From: Bacteroidaceae bacterium
GTDB lineage: Bacteria > Bacteroidota > Bacteroidia > Bacteroidales > Bacteroidaceae
DNA length: 38,364 bases
Direction of reading: 5' to 3'
Assembly: GCA_016302965.1 (NCBI GenBank)
Contig: JAEDMP010000015.1
Location: 1-38,364, forward strand
Positions 1-8,391 of this stretch are shown piece after piece; position 1 is the stretch's first letter, and each line of letters opens with the position of its first letter. The notes under the pieces were generated by a model. That model was given only the letters and a program-made list of their open reading frames with translations, ran no database searches and had not been told where the DNA came from. The position numbers were made by a program, and so were the translations under genes.

Positions 1-1
1 C

Positions 2-589
2 CTCGTGCTCTTCGACGAACTGGGACGGGGCACCAGCACCTACGACGGCATCTCCATCGCCTGGGCCATTGTGGAGTATCTGCACGAGCACAGCAAGGCC
101 CAGGCCCGGACACTCTTCGCCACCCATTATCATGAGCTGAACGAGATGGAGAAGCGCTTCCAGCGCATCCGTAACTTCAACGTGAGTGTGAAGGAGGTGG
201 ACGGAAAAATCATCTTCCTGCGCAAACTGAAGGAGGGCGGTTCGGAGCACTCCTTCGGTATTCATGTGGCGGAGATTGCGGGTATGCCGAAGAGTATCGT
301 GAAGCGTGCCTCGGAGATTCTGAAACAACTCGAATCGGACAATGCGCAGGTGGGACAGGATGCTACTTCATCGGGCGGGTCAGACGGCCGGCAGAGAAGC
401 TCGTCGTTGCCGAAACCGGCCTCCGCAGGCCGCAAGTCAGAAGGGATGCAGCTCTCGTTCTTCCAGTTGGACGACCCTGTGCTCTGCCAGATCAGAGACG
501 AGATTATCGGTCTCGACATCAACAACCTCACGCCCATCGAAGCCCTCAACAAACTGAACGGCATCAAGAAAATCCTTCAGGGCAGATAA
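2..589 (+). CDS. mutS: DNA mismatch repair protein MutS, C-terminal part (5' truncated by window edge)
   Basis: This is the 3' end of a mismatch-recognition ATPase gene; the reading frame is open from the first bases, so the start lies outside the window. The visible 195 or so residues begin inside the ABC-type ATPase domain: Walker B and signature-like DELGRGTSTYDG, then the FATHYHEL switch motif, both characteristic of MutS. A helical segment with GIHVAEIAGMP follows, then a low-complexity linker (about residues 115-145) and a C-terminal tail ending in a short helix with NNLTPIEALNKLN, typical of the MutS dimer/tetramer tail. MutS binds mismatches and recruits MutL. The gene ends just before a hairpin shared with convergent lgt. 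Identification is secure; only upstream domains are unseen. Confidence 0.97.
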   Translation, partial: LVLFDELGRGTSTYDGISIAWAIVEYLHEHSKAQARTLFATHYHELNEMEKRFQRIRNFNVSVKEVDGKIIFLRKLKEGGSEHSFGIHVAEIAGMPKSIVKRASEILKQLESDNAQVGQDATSSGGSDGRQRSSSLPKPASAGRKSEGMQLSFFQLDDPVLCQIRDEIIGLDINNLTPIEALNKLNGIKKILQGR

Positions 590-596
590 ACGGAAA

Positions 597-631
597 CAGG
601 CGGATGCTCCTATCTTGGGAGCATCCGCCTG
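597..631. terminator. Bidirectional hairpin terminator between mutS and lgt
   Basis: A perfect 14-bp stem (597-610 with 618-631) and a 7-base loop sit 7 bp after the mutS stop and 27 bp after the lgt stop on the other strand. No strong T-tract follows, only AT-rich sequence. Its position between convergent genes makes a shared terminator likely. Confidence 0.75.
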
Positions 632-658
632 ATATATATTATCTGTCTGATAATCTGA

Positions 659-1477
659 TTATTGAACTTTCTTTCTCAGCATAAAATAGGCACCGAGCAG
701 GATGAAGGGAATGCTCAGCAGCTGCCCCATATCCAAGGGCAGGGTGGCCTCGAACGCCTCTTGTATCTCCTTTGTATACTCGATGAAGAAGCGGGCGGTG
801 AAGATGCTCGTGAGGCAGAAACCGAAGAAGAAACCGGTGCCCACCTTGCCGGGCCAACGCTTGTAGAGCCACCTGCCGATGACGAAGAACAGGGCATAGG
901 CCAAGGCCTCGTAGAGCTGGCCGGGATGGCGTGGCGCTGAGTCGACACGGGAGAAGATAAAGGCCCAGGGCACATCCGTCACCTTGCCGATAATCTCGGA
1001 GTTCATGAGGTTGCCCAGACGGATGAAACAGGCCGTGGCGGGCGTGGCGATGGCCACATTGTCGAGCACCGTCAACAGGCTGATCTTTGTCTTGCGCACA
1101 TACAGCCACAGCGCAATCATCAATCCGATGGTGCCGCCATGGCTGGCCAGACCCTCATAGCCTGTGAACTTCCATCCGCCGTCGGCCATGAAATGGATGG
1201 GCAGGATCATCTCCACGATATGGCTGAACGAACTGAGGTAGTAGTCGGGCTGGTAGAAGAGGCAATGCCCCAGACGGGCACCCGCCAGGATACCCACAAA
1301 ACAGTAGAAGAAGAGGGGGTCGAACAGTTCGTCCTTGATCTTCTGCTGTTTGTATAATTGTCTCACTATCAGATAGGCCAGCAGCAGTCCGACGAGCCAG
1401 CAGACCGAATACCAGCGCAGCGTGCCGAACAGCGTGATGCTCGGGTCCCAATAGATGTAGAGTAGGGGATGGGTCAT
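659..1477 (-). CDS. lgt: Prolipoprotein diacylglyceryl transferase Lgt
   Basis: The 272-residue polytopic membrane protein matches Lgt, which moves diacylglycerol from phosphatidylglycerol to the lipobox cysteine of prolipoproteins in the inner membrane. Visible family motifs in order: GARLGHCLFY near residue 90, the GLASHGG loop near 130, the signature RLGNLMNSEIIGK near 170 containing the conserved Arg, HPGQLYEA near 200, and RFFIEYTKE near 245 with the second functional Arg. About seven hydrophobic segments are present, the usual number. The gene lies 12 bp downstream of ychF on the same strand and is probably co-transcribed from the ychF promoter. It is relevant to the lipoprotein gene at 33867. 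Length is normal and no key residue is missing. Confidence 0.97.
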   Translation of the reverse strand: MTHPLLYIYWDPSITLFGTLRWYSVCWLVGLLLAYLIVRQLYKQQKIKDELFDPLFFYCFVGILAGARLGHCLFYQPDYYLSSFSHIVEMILPIHFMADGGWKFTGYEGLASHGGTIGLMIALWLYVRKTKISLLTVLDNVAIATPATACFIRLGNLMNSEIIGKVTDVPWAFIFSRVDSAPRHPGQLYEALAYALFFVIGRWLYKRWPGKVGTGFFFGFCLTSIFTARFFIEYTKEIQEAFEATLPLDMGQLLSIPFILLGAYFMLRKKVQ

Positions 1478-1489
1478 GGTGCAGTGGCG

Positions 1490-2590
1490 TTATACGTTGA
1501 AGCGGAAGTGCATGATGTCGCCATCCTGTACCACATAGTCCTTGCCCTCGATACCCATCTTGCCGGCATCGCGCACGGCGGCCTCGGAACCATACTGGAT
1601 ATAATCCTCATACTTGATGACCTCGGCACGGATGAAACCCTTCTCGAAGTCGGTGTGGATGACACCGGCACACTGCGGAGCCTTCCAGCCCTTGTGATAG
1701 GTCCATGCCTTCACCTCCATCTCTCCGGCGGTGATAAAGGTCTCGAGGTTGAGCAGGCTGTAGGCCTTCTTGATGAGTCGGTTCACACCGCTTTCCTCCA
1801 GTCCCAGCTCGCTCAGGAAGAGTTGCTTGTCTTCATACGACTCCAGTTCGGCTATGTCTTCTTCGGTCTTGGCGGCAATCACCATCGACTCGGCGCCCTC
1901 CTCGGCAGCCAGTGCCTCGATGCGCTTGGTAAACTCATTGCCTTCCTTGGCGCTCGCCTCGTCGACGTTGCATACATAGAGCACCGGCTTGGCGGTGAGC
2001 AGGAAGAGGTTGCGCGCGGCATCCTGTTCGTCCTTGCTCTCGAAGGTCACGGTGCGTGCATTCTTGCCTTGTTCCAGCACGGCCTTGTAGGCCTCGAGCA
2101 CGGCCGTCTCAATCTTGGCTTCCTTGTTGCCGGCGGCAGCGGCTTTCTGCTGCTTGCCCAAGCGCGACTCGATGGTCTCCAAGTCCTTGAGCTGCAGTTC
2201 GGTATCTATGATTTCCTTGTCGCGCACGGGGTCGATGGACCCATCCACATGGGTGATGTTCTCATCCTCGAAGCAGCGCAGCACGTGGATGATGGCATCC
2301 GTCTCACGGATGTTGCCGAGGAACTTGTTGCCGAGACCCTCGCCCTTGCTCGCACCTTTCACGAGTCCGGCGATGTCTACTATCTCGCAGGTGGCGGGAA
2401 CGATGCGTCCGGGATGCACCAGCTCGGCCAGTTTGGTGAGTCGCTCGTCGGGAACGGTGATCACGCCCACGTTGGGTTCAATCGTACAGAAGGGGAAGTT
2501 GGCTGCCTGTGCCTTGGCACTCGACAGACAGTTGAAGAGGGTGGATTTACCCACGTTGGGCAATCCGACAATTCCACATTTTAATGCCAT
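1490..2590 (-). CDS. ychF: Redox-regulated ATPase YchF (Obg-like)
   Basis: This 366-residue TRAFAC-class P-loop protein has every mark of YchF/OLA1: a G1 loop GLPNVGKST at residues 9-17, DIAGLVKGASKGEGLGN (G3 and the family signature) near residues 67-83, the NVDEAS motif replacing NKxD (this family prefers ATP), a central coiled-coil arm (about 130-200), and a C-terminal TGS domain (about 280-366, with ECAGVIHTDFEKGF-like sequence). It is a ribosome-associated ATPase linked to stress responses. The start codon follows a clear promoter by about 25 nt. It heads a ychF-lgt pair. Length and motifs are canonical. Confidence 0.97.
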   Translation of the reverse strand: MALKCGIVGLPNVGKSTLFNCLSSAKAQAANFPFCTIEPNVGVITVPDERLTKLAELVHPGRIVPATCEIVDIAGLVKGASKGEGLGNKFLGNIRETDAIIHVLRCFEDENITHVDGSIDPVRDKEIIDTELQLKDLETIESRLGKQQKAAAAGNKEAKIETAVLEAYKAVLEQGKNARTVTFESKDEQDAARNLFLLTAKPVLYVCNVDEASAKEGNEFTKRIEALAAEEGAESMVIAAKTEEDIAELESYEDKQLFLSELGLEESGVNRLIKKAYSLLNLETFITAGEMEVKAWTYHKGWKAPQCAGVIHTDFEKGFIRAEVIKYEDYIQYGSEAAVRDAGKMGIEGKDYVVQDGDIMHFRFNV

Positions 2591-2621
2591 TTTCGTATGT
2601 TGTTATGTAATTCAGTCTGCA

Positions 2622-2653
2622 AAGTTACGATAACTCAGATAGATGACCAAATT
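2622..2653 (-). promoter_or_regulatory. Bacteroidota-type promoter of ychF
   Basis: On the minus strand, TTTG (2653-2650), a 20-bp spacer and TAACTTTG (2629-2622) match the sigma-ABfr consensus. The predicted start gives a leader of about 25 nt. Confidence 0.75.
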
Positions 2654-2701
2654 TATAGGCGAAAAAAATCTAAACACGCTTTCTTTTCGAAGTGGATAGC
2701 A

Positions 2702-2717
2702 TGTTTCACGTGTCACA
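2702..2717. other. parS-like ParB-binding sequence (degenerate)
   Basis: TGTTTCACGTGTCACA matches 14 of 16 positions of the ParB-binding consensus TGTTTCACGTGAAACA. It covers the stop codon of gtrA and the bases just downstream. The left half is perfect, the right half carries two changes, so binding is uncertain. Confidence 0.4.
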
Positions 2718-3132
2718 ATTTTATCCCCGATGGTTCTTTTCTCCCCCGCTTGAGTTTTTTCGTCAGCGCGAATCTCACTAAGAGGAAGTTCAGCGGAACA
2801 GCAACAGCATAGACGGGTAGGGGAGCCCATTTCACGGGAATGCCCAACCAGCAGAAGAGGTTGAAGAGCACGATGTTCAGCACGTAGTTGATGCCGTGGC
2901 TTGTGCCGAACTTCAAGAACCTCGGCCAACTGGGTTTCACGCGGAAGGTGAAGTAGGAGGAGAGGAAGAAATTGCCCAAAAAGCTGATGGCATAGCCGAT
3001 GCTGAAGGCGAGGTTCTTCTCCATATAGGGCAGGAGCACGTAGAAGAGGCCGTAGTGGACACCCACGGCGAGGGTGCCCACGATGCCAAAGCGGATAAAT
3101 TCCAAGAGCTTGGTTTTCTGTTCCTTATACAT
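2713..3132 (-). CDS. GtrA-family membrane protein
   Basis: A 139-residue protein with four hydrophobic segments (about residues 13-35, 42-62, 78-97, 100-120), the GtrA/DPMS architecture. It opens with LLEFIRFGIVGTLAVGVHYG, close to the family's usual N-terminus (FxxVGxxxxxxxxxxF), and contains a FLGNFFLSSYFTF stretch typical of the family. GtrA proteins are thought to help translocate or anchor polyprenyl-linked sugars at the inner membrane. The start lies 15 bp after the polA stop, so it is probably translated from the polA transcript; that pairing says nothing obvious about its role. The tail is basic (KKLKRGRKE). Family assignment is good; substrate unknown. Confidence 0.85.
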   Translation of the reverse strand: MYKEQKTKLLEFIRFGIVGTLAVGVHYGLFYVLLPYMEKNLAFSIGYAISFLGNFFLSSYFTFRVKPSWPRFLKFGTSHGINYVLNIVLFNLFCWLGIPVKWAPLPVYAVAVPLNFLLVRFALTKKLKRGRKEPSGIKL

Positions 3133-3147
3133 GGTTGAAGGGTTTGC

Positions 3148-5928
3148 TTAATGGGCTTCGAGCCAGTTCTGTCCCCATCCGCTGTCGGCCACCAGGGGCA
3201 CGCTCATACGGTAGGCGTTCTCCATCTCTTCAAGCACGATGCGTTCCACCCGCTCTTTCTCTTCGGGCAGCACGCTGAAGTTGAGTTCGTCGTGTACCTG
3301 GATGAGCATCTTCGACCGAATCTGTTCCTCTTCGAAACGTTTGTCGATGCGCACCATGGCCAGTTTGATGATGTCGGCCGCTGTTCCCTGAATGGGGGCA
3401 TTCACGGCGTTGCGCTCGGCAAAGCCGCGCACGGTGGCGTTCTGCGAGTTGATGTCGGGCAGGTAGCGGCGACGGCCGAAGAGGGTCTCCACATAGCCTT
3501 TCTCGCGTGCTGCTGCCTTCGATTGTTCCATATAGTCCCGCACCTTGGGGAAGGTGTCGAAGTAGCCGTCTATCAGCATCTTGGATTCCTCGCGGCTGAT
3601 GTTCAGACGGTCGGCCAGTCCGAAGACGGTGATGCCGTAGATGATGCCGAAGTTGGCGCGCTTGGCTTTGGTTCGCTCGTCGCGGTCCACTTCGCTGATG
3701 TCTTTTTGGTAGATGCGGGCGGCGGTGGCGGCGTGGATGTCGTGACCTTGGATGAAGGCTTCGATCATGCGTTCGTCGCCACTCAGATGGGCCATCACCC
3801 GCAGTTCTATCTGGCTGTAGTCGGCAGAGAAGAAGAGGCAGCCGTCATCGGGCACAAATGCCTTTCTGATTTCCTTTCCGTCTTCGCCTCTGATAGGGAT
3901 GTTCTGCAGGTTGGGGTCGCTGCTCGAGAGTCGTCCCGTGGCTGTCACGGCCTGGTTGAATGAGGTGTGGATGCGCCCGGTCTTGGGGTTGATGAGTTTG
4001 GGCAGGGCATCGACATAGGTGCTCAGCAGTTTCTTTACGCCTCTGTAATCCAGTATCTTAGCCACTATCTCGTGTTTCCCGGCCAGTGTCTGCAACACCT
4101 CCTCGTTCGTCACGTATTGTCCCGATTTGGTCTTCTTGGCTTTCTCCAGAATCTTCAGTTTGCCGAAGAGGATGTCGCCCACCTGTTTGGGCGAGGAGAT
4201 GTTGAATCGGTCGCCTGCCAGTTCATAGATGCGTGACTCGATTTCTCCGAGCCGTTGCGTGAGTATCTCCGAGGTCTCCTGAAGCGACGCCGTGTCGAGT
4301 CTTACGCCCGCGAGTTCCATCTTGGCTAATACGGGCACCAAGGGCATCTCAATCTCATAGAAGAGTTTTTCGAGTCCCTTGTCCTTCAGTTCGGGTTCGA
4401 GTTTGTTTTTCAGTTGCAGTGTGATGTCGGCATCCTCAGCCGCATATTCATAGACGGCAGAGGGTGGGAGGTCGCGCATGTTTTTCTGCTTGCGTCCCTT
4501 CTCGCCGATTAGTTCCTCGATGTGGATGGTCTGGTATTTCAGATAGATCTCGGCGAGATAGTCCATGTTGTGTCTCAGTTCGGGTTGGATGAGGTAGTGG
4601 GCTATCATCGTGTCGAACATCGGAGCCTGCACACGGATGCCATAGTGTGCGAGTATCTCCATGTCGTACTTGATGTTCTGTCCGATTTTCAGGATTGAAG
4701 GATTTTCGTAGATGGATTTAAAACTGTTAACAATATTTACGGCTTCTTCGTAATTGGCGGGGATGGGCACGTAAAAGGCTTCTCTTTCCTTCACTGCAAA
4801 GCTCAAACCCACCAGTTCGGCGGCCATCGGGTCGGTTCCCGTGGTCTCTGTATCTAAACTGACGGAACCAAATGTCAATAAATATGCTTTCAGTTTTTCT
4901 ATCGATTCCTCAGTATCAACGAGTTGGTAATTGTGTTCTATCGTTTTTAGCGTGTCAAAATTGGAGAAAAATGAATTTTCTTGCCCGTCGCCCGCATTTT
5001 CTGCCGTATTTCCACCAAACAGATCCAACTGCACATTGGCTGTTTTTGTGATATTTTCTGTTTTTTTAAGATAGCGGTTCGCCATGGTCTTGAACTCCAG
5101 TTCGTCGAAGATTTTCCGCAGTTCCGTCTCGTCGGCTTCCTTCACCTTCAGTTCGTCGAGATTCAGCTCGATGGGCACATCGGTTTTGATGGTGGCGAGG
5201 AATTTGGAGAAGCGGATCTGCTCCTTGTTCGTCTCCACCTTGGTCTTCATCGCGCCCTTCAGTTCGCCGCTCCGTTCTAATAGTTGCTCGATGGAACCAA
5301 ACTGGCTGATGAGTTTCACGGCCGTCTTCTCGCCCACGCCAGGACAACCGGGGATGTTGTCGGCAGTGTCGCCCATCAGTCCGAGGAGGTCAATCACCTG
5401 ACTTGTGTTTTCTATCTGATATTTCTCGAGAATCTCCTGCACGCCCAAGGTCTCGTAGCCGTTGTCGCCATAGCGCGGACGGAACATCCGCACATGGTCG
5501 CCCACCAGCTGGGCATAGTCCTTGTCGGGGGTGAGCATATAGGTGTCGATGCCGGCTTTGCCCGCCTGGGTGGCCAATGTGCCGATGACATCGTCGGCCT
5601 CATATCCCGACACCTCGAGGATGGGGATATGATAGGCGTGGAGCAAGCGTTTGATGATGGGAACAGATGCCTTGATGTCCTCGGGACAGGCCTCGCGCTG
5701 GGCCTTGTAGGCCTCGTAGGCTTCATGCCTGAACGTGGGGCCATCGGGGTCGAACGCCACGCCGAGATGGGTGGGGTTTTCCTTCGTGAGCACCTCGTGG
5801 AGGGTGTTCAGGAAGCCGATGATTGCCGATGTGTTTTGTCCCTTCGAATTGATGCGGGGATTCTTGATAAAGGCATAATAAGACCTATAAATGAGCGCGT
5901 AAGCGTCTATCAGAAACAGTTTATCCAT
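3148..5928 (-). CDS. polA: DNA polymerase I
   Basis: A 926-residue, three-domain repair and Okazaki-fragment polymerase. The 5' nuclease domain (about 1-290) shows the FDPDGPTFRH region, GYEADDVIGT and GDTADNIPGCPGVGEKTA. The 3'-5' exonuclease domain (about 340-520) keeps its metal ligands: D359 and E361 in SLDTET, D422 in KYDME, and YxxxD at 495-499, so proofreading should work. The polymerase domain carries DPNLQNIPIR (671), motif A DYSQIELR with D703, the O-helix KRANFGIIYG, and motif C VHDE with D880. A longer upstream extension is open in frame, but its first 25 codons are AT-rich and non-homologous; the start at MDKLFLIDAYALIYRS matches the family. It is divergent from the ispB-like gene and followed by gtrA. 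Confidence 0.97.
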   Translation of the reverse strand: MDKLFLIDAYALIYRSYYAFIKNPRINSKGQNTSAIIGFLNTLHEVLTKENPTHLGVAFDPDGPTFRHEAYEAYKAQREACPEDIKASVPIIKRLLHAYHIPILEVSGYEADDVIGTLATQAGKAGIDTYMLTPDKDYAQLVGDHVRMFRPRYGDNGYETLGVQEILEKYQIENTSQVIDLLGLMGDTADNIPGCPGVGEKTAVKLISQFGSIEQLLERSGELKGAMKTKVETNKEQIRFSKFLATIKTDVPIELNLDELKVKEADETELRKIFDELEFKTMANRYLKKTENITKTANVQLDLFGGNTAENAGDGQENSFFSNFDTLKTIEHNYQLVDTEESIEKLKAYLLTFGSVSLDTETTGTDPMAAELVGLSFAVKEREAFYVPIPANYEEAVNIVNSFKSIYENPSILKIGQNIKYDMEILAHYGIRVQAPMFDTMIAHYLIQPELRHNMDYLAEIYLKYQTIHIEELIGEKGRKQKNMRDLPPSAVYEYAAEDADITLQLKNKLEPELKDKGLEKLFYEIEMPLVPVLAKMELAGVRLDTASLQETSEILTQRLGEIESRIYELAGDRFNISSPKQVGDILFGKLKILEKAKKTKSGQYVTNEEVLQTLAGKHEIVAKILDYRGVKKLLSTYVDALPKLINPKTGRIHTSFNQAVTATGRLSSSDPNLQNIPIRGEDGKEIRKAFVPDDGCLFFSADYSQIELRVMAHLSGDERMIEAFIQGHDIHAATAARIYQKDISEVDRDERTKAKRANFGIIYGITVFGLADRLNISREESKMLIDGYFDTFPKVRDYMEQSKAAAREKGYVETLFGRRRYLPDINSQNATVRGFAERNAVNAPIQGTAADIIKLAMVRIDKRFEEEQIRSKMLIQVHDELNFSVLPEEKERVERIVLEEMENAYRMSVPLVADSGWGQNWLEAH

Positions 5929-5989
5929 CTTTATTTTTATTTTCTCTGTAAAATTACTAAAAAAATTCAGATTATCCCGATATTTTCTG

Positions 5990-5997
5990 TAATTTTG
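5990..5997 (+). promoter_or_regulatory. -7 element of the polyprenyl synthase promoter
   Basis: TAATTTTG matches the Bacteroidota -7 consensus TAnnTTTG. The position 19 bp upstream reads TCAG rather than TTTG, so the -33 box is weak. The leader would be about 10 nt. The same 85-bp gap must hold the polA promoter, which I could not place. Confidence 0.5.
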
Positions 5998-6013
5998 TAT
6001 CAAATTTCGAGAA

Positions 6014-6991
6014 ATGGACTATTTAACTATCATCCAACAGCCTATTCAGGGCGATTTGGAGCGTTTTATCGCTCTCTTCAACCAGTCGCTGACACACTCC
6101 GACGGACTCCTCTCGCAGGTGCTTGCACATATCGCGAAGAGGCAGGGAAAACGTATGCGTCCCATCCTTATTCTGCTTATGGCCAAGAATTTCGGAAGGG
6201 TCACTGATGTGACGCAGTATGCGGCCGTCGGTCTCGAACTCTTGCATACGGCCAGCCTGGTGCATGATGATGTGGTGGATGAGAGTGAGGAGCGACGCGG
6301 ACAAGCTTCTGTCAACGCCTCGTACAGCAACCAGGTGGCTGTGCTCGTGGGCGACTATCTGCTCTCGACCGCCCTCTTGCGCGTGGCCCAGACGCAGAAT
6401 ATCACCATTGTCTCCGAACTCTCCGAACTGGGCAGAACCCTGGCCAGCGGTGAGATGCTGCAACTCTCGAACATCGGCAGTAAGACCATTTCCGAAGCGG
6501 TTTATTATGAGGTAATCAAGCAGAAGACGGCGGCACTTTTCGAGTCGTGTTGTGCCATCGGAGCCCTGTCAGCCGGAGCATCCGAAGAGGCCATTGAGGC
6601 TGCCCGTTTGTTCGGACAGAAACTGGGTATCATCTTCCAGATACGCGATGATATTTTCGATTATTATGAGTCGCGGGAGATAGGAAAACCCACGGGTAAT
6701 GACATGGCTGAAGGCAAGCTCACCCTGCCTGTTATCTATGCCGTCAACCAGTCGTCAGATCCGCATATTCTCGACCTCGCCCATAAGGTAAAACGGCATG
6801 AAATCTCGCCCGAAGAGATTGCCTTCCTCGTGGAATATACCAAGCAAAACGGAGGTATTGCCTATGCTGAGAGAGTGATGGAACAATTTAAGAATGAGTC
6901 ACTTGACTTTATTCATAAATATGTTCCAAACCCCTCCATACAGCTTGCGCTTCAGGCCTATCTCGACTATGTCATCGACCGGAAAAAGTAG
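6014..6991 (+). CDS. ispB: Long-chain all-trans polyprenyl diphosphate synthase
   Basis: A 325-residue all-helical prenyltransferase. The first aspartate-rich motif is DDVVD (85-89) in LLHTASLVHDDVVDESEERRG; the second is DDIFD (212-216) in FQIRDDIFDYYES; KRMRP near residue 46-50 binds isopentenyl diphosphate. Small residues (A80, S81) five and four positions before the first motif permit a long product. The likely job is making the side chain of menaquinone, the quinone that the frdCAB complex in this window uses; that link is inference. The gene is divergent from polA and ends only 5 bp from convergent deoC. Symbol is by family analogy; exact chain length cannot be read from sequence. Confidence 0.9.
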   Translation: MDYLTIIQQPIQGDLERFIALFNQSLTHSDGLLSQVLAHIAKRQGKRMRPILILLMAKNFGRVTDVTQYAAVGLELLHTASLVHDDVVDESEERRGQASVNASYSNQVAVLVGDYLLSTALLRVAQTQNITIVSELSELGRTLASGEMLQLSNIGSKTISEAVYYEVIKQKTAALFESCCAIGALSAGASEEAIEAARLFGQKLGIIFQIRDDIFDYYESREIGKPTGNDMAEGKLTLPVIYAVNQSSDPHILDLAHKVKRHEISPEEIAFLVEYTKQNGGIAYAERVMEQFKNESLDFIHKYVPNPSIQLALQAYLDYVIDRKK

Positions 6992-6996
6992 TTTTT

Positions 6997-7920
6997 TCAG
7001 AAGAATTTCGTTTCTTCGCCAGTCACCTCGCTCAGCAGCAGATTGGCCAGTCGGCTGGTGCCCAAACGGAGCCACTGGTTGGTGAGCCATTTTTCACCCA
7101 GAACCTCTTTCACGATGGTATAGTAGATGAGCGCGTCCATCACCGAGTTAAGGCCACCAGCGGGTTTAAAACCAATCTGAATGCCAGTTTCCTCGTAGTA
7201 CTCCTTGATGGCCTGACACATCACGTAGGCTGCCTCCGGCGTTGCGGCAGGTTCCAGTTTGCCCGTGCTCGTCTTGATGTAATCGGCACCGGCATACATG
7301 GCCAGCAGACTCGCTTTCTTGATATTGGCAGCCGTCTTCAGGCAACCTGTTTCCAGAATCACCTTCATCTTCACGTCGCCGCACACCTCTTTCAGTTCTC
7401 CGATCTCGTCTGCCACACCCTCGTAATCGCCACTCAGGAATTTGCCTACAGGCATCACGATATCTATCTCTGTAGCGCCGTCTTTGATGGCCAGTGCGGT
7501 CTCTGCCACCTTCACCTCAATCAAGGCTTGGGACGAGGGGAAACTGCCTGATACACAAGCCACTTCCACACCTTCCACCTCCAGAGTCTCGCTCACGGTC
7601 TTGGCAAAACAAGGGTAGACACAGATGGTGGCCACGTGGGGCAGTTGAGGGTAGGCCTCGTCAAACTGGTTTACGCGTTCGGTAAAGGCGAGTACGCTTT
7701 CTTCCGAGTCGGTGGTCTTCAGTGTGGTCAGTTCCACACTGCCCATCAGGAAGGTTTTCACCTCGGGGGTGTCGTTCTCGTGCACCTTTTCGGCAATCAG
7801 CTTTCTCACAGCATTTCTCACTTCCTCGTCGCTGATGTTCAGAGCGTATTTGCTCAGCGCCTGCTCATATTTGCTCAAAGGCCGCTCTTGCTTGCCTTCC
7901 ATTGTTTTGATGATTTCCAT
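6997..7920 (-). CDS. deoC: Deoxyribose-phosphate aldolase
   Basis: The 307-residue class I aldolase cleaves 2-deoxyribose 5-phosphate to glyceraldehyde 3-phosphate and acetaldehyde in deoxynucleoside catabolism. The Schiff-base lysine is K216 in ADYIKTSTGK; a second conserved lysine is K252 in GFKPAGG; EIDIVMP (151-157) and KVILETGCL (186-194) are the other active-site strands. I chose the start at MEIIKTMEGKQERP; the open frame extends 32 codons upstream, but that part overlaps the preceding gene in a different frame and looks unlike the family. It has about 50 extra N-terminal residues relative to the E. coli enzyme. It is last in the mnmG-apt-uvrC-dtd-mazG-deoC run, 28 bp after the MazG-like gene. 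Confidence 0.95.
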   Translation of the reverse strand: MEIIKTMEGKQERPLSKYEQALSKYALNISDEEVRNAVRKLIAEKVHENDTPEVKTFLMGSVELTTLKTTDSEESVLAFTERVNQFDEAYPQLPHVATICVYPCFAKTVSETLEVEGVEVACVSGSFPSSQALIEVKVAETALAIKDGATEIDIVMPVGKFLSGDYEGVADEIGELKEVCGDVKMKVILETGCLKTAANIKKASLLAMYAGADYIKTSTGKLEPAATPEAAYVMCQAIKEYYEETGIQIGFKPAGGLNSVMDALIYYTIVKEVLGEKWLTNQWLRLGTSRLANLLLSEVTGEETKFF

Positions 7921-7948
7921 AATGATTCGTTTGATAAGTTTGATGTTA

Positions 7949-8356
7949 TTATTTTGATGGCTTTGAATGCGCTCCATGCGGTTCCGGCTTTTCGTTTTCG
8001 CTGGCAGGAGCCCCATTCAGTTTGGGGTTGTTCAGATGTCTCTCCTTGTCGCGACGGGTCTTCTTCTCTATGTTTTTGGCCAGTTCTGCAGTCAGGTCGA
8101 TGCCCGTTTGGTTGGCGATGCAGAGGAGTACCCAGAGCACGTCGGCCATCTCGTCGCCGAGCTTGCTTTTCTCTCCTTTCTTGAAACTCTGGTCGCCATA
8201 TTGTCGCGCCATGACACGGGCCATCTCGCCCACTTCTTCGGTCAGAATGGCCATGTTGGTGAGTTCCGAGAAGTACCTCACACCGTAGGTACTGATCCAT
8301 TCGTCCACCATCCGCTGGGCTTCCCGGATGGTGATTTCCTTGTTCTTCTCTTCCAT
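7949..8356 (-). CDS. MazG-like nucleotide pyrophosphohydrolase
   Basis: A 135-residue single-domain protein of the all-alpha NTP pyrophosphatase superfamily. The metal-binding pattern is complete: E41xxE44 in TEEVGEMARV and E69xxD72 in GDEMADVLWVL. The N-terminus (ITIREAQRMVDEWIS) fits the short MazG-like proteins rather than full two-domain MazG. The last 35 residues are polar, proline-rich and probably disordered. Such enzymes hydrolyse (d)NTPs to NMP and pyrophosphate, often cleaning non-canonical nucleotides; the actual substrate here is unknown. It sits between dtd (35 bp) and deoC (28 bp), so co-transcription is likely and fits a nucleotide house-cleaning theme. Confidence 0.88.
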   Translation of the reverse strand: MEEKNKEITIREAQRMVDEWISTYGVRYFSELTNMAILTEEVGEMARVMARQYGDQSFKKGEKSKLGDEMADVLWVLLCIANQTGIDLTAELAKNIEKKTRRDKERHLNNPKLNGAPASENEKPEPHGAHSKPSK

Positions 8357-8391
8357 TTTTTTTCACTTTTTTGGTGATGACAGCAGCCTTT

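Noticed and set aside
1469..2584. 371-codon open frame antisense to ychF
   Set aside because: Shadow of ychF; repetitive leucine/glycine/valine/histidine composition, no motif.
5929..6003. N-terminal extension of polA by 25 codons
   Set aside because: The extension is AT-rich promoter DNA; the family-conserved start is MDKLFLIDAYALIYRS.
6992..6996. Frameshift or gene overlap at the ispB/deoC junction
   Set aside because: Both genes end normally with 5 bp between stop codons; both proteins have full-length C-termini.
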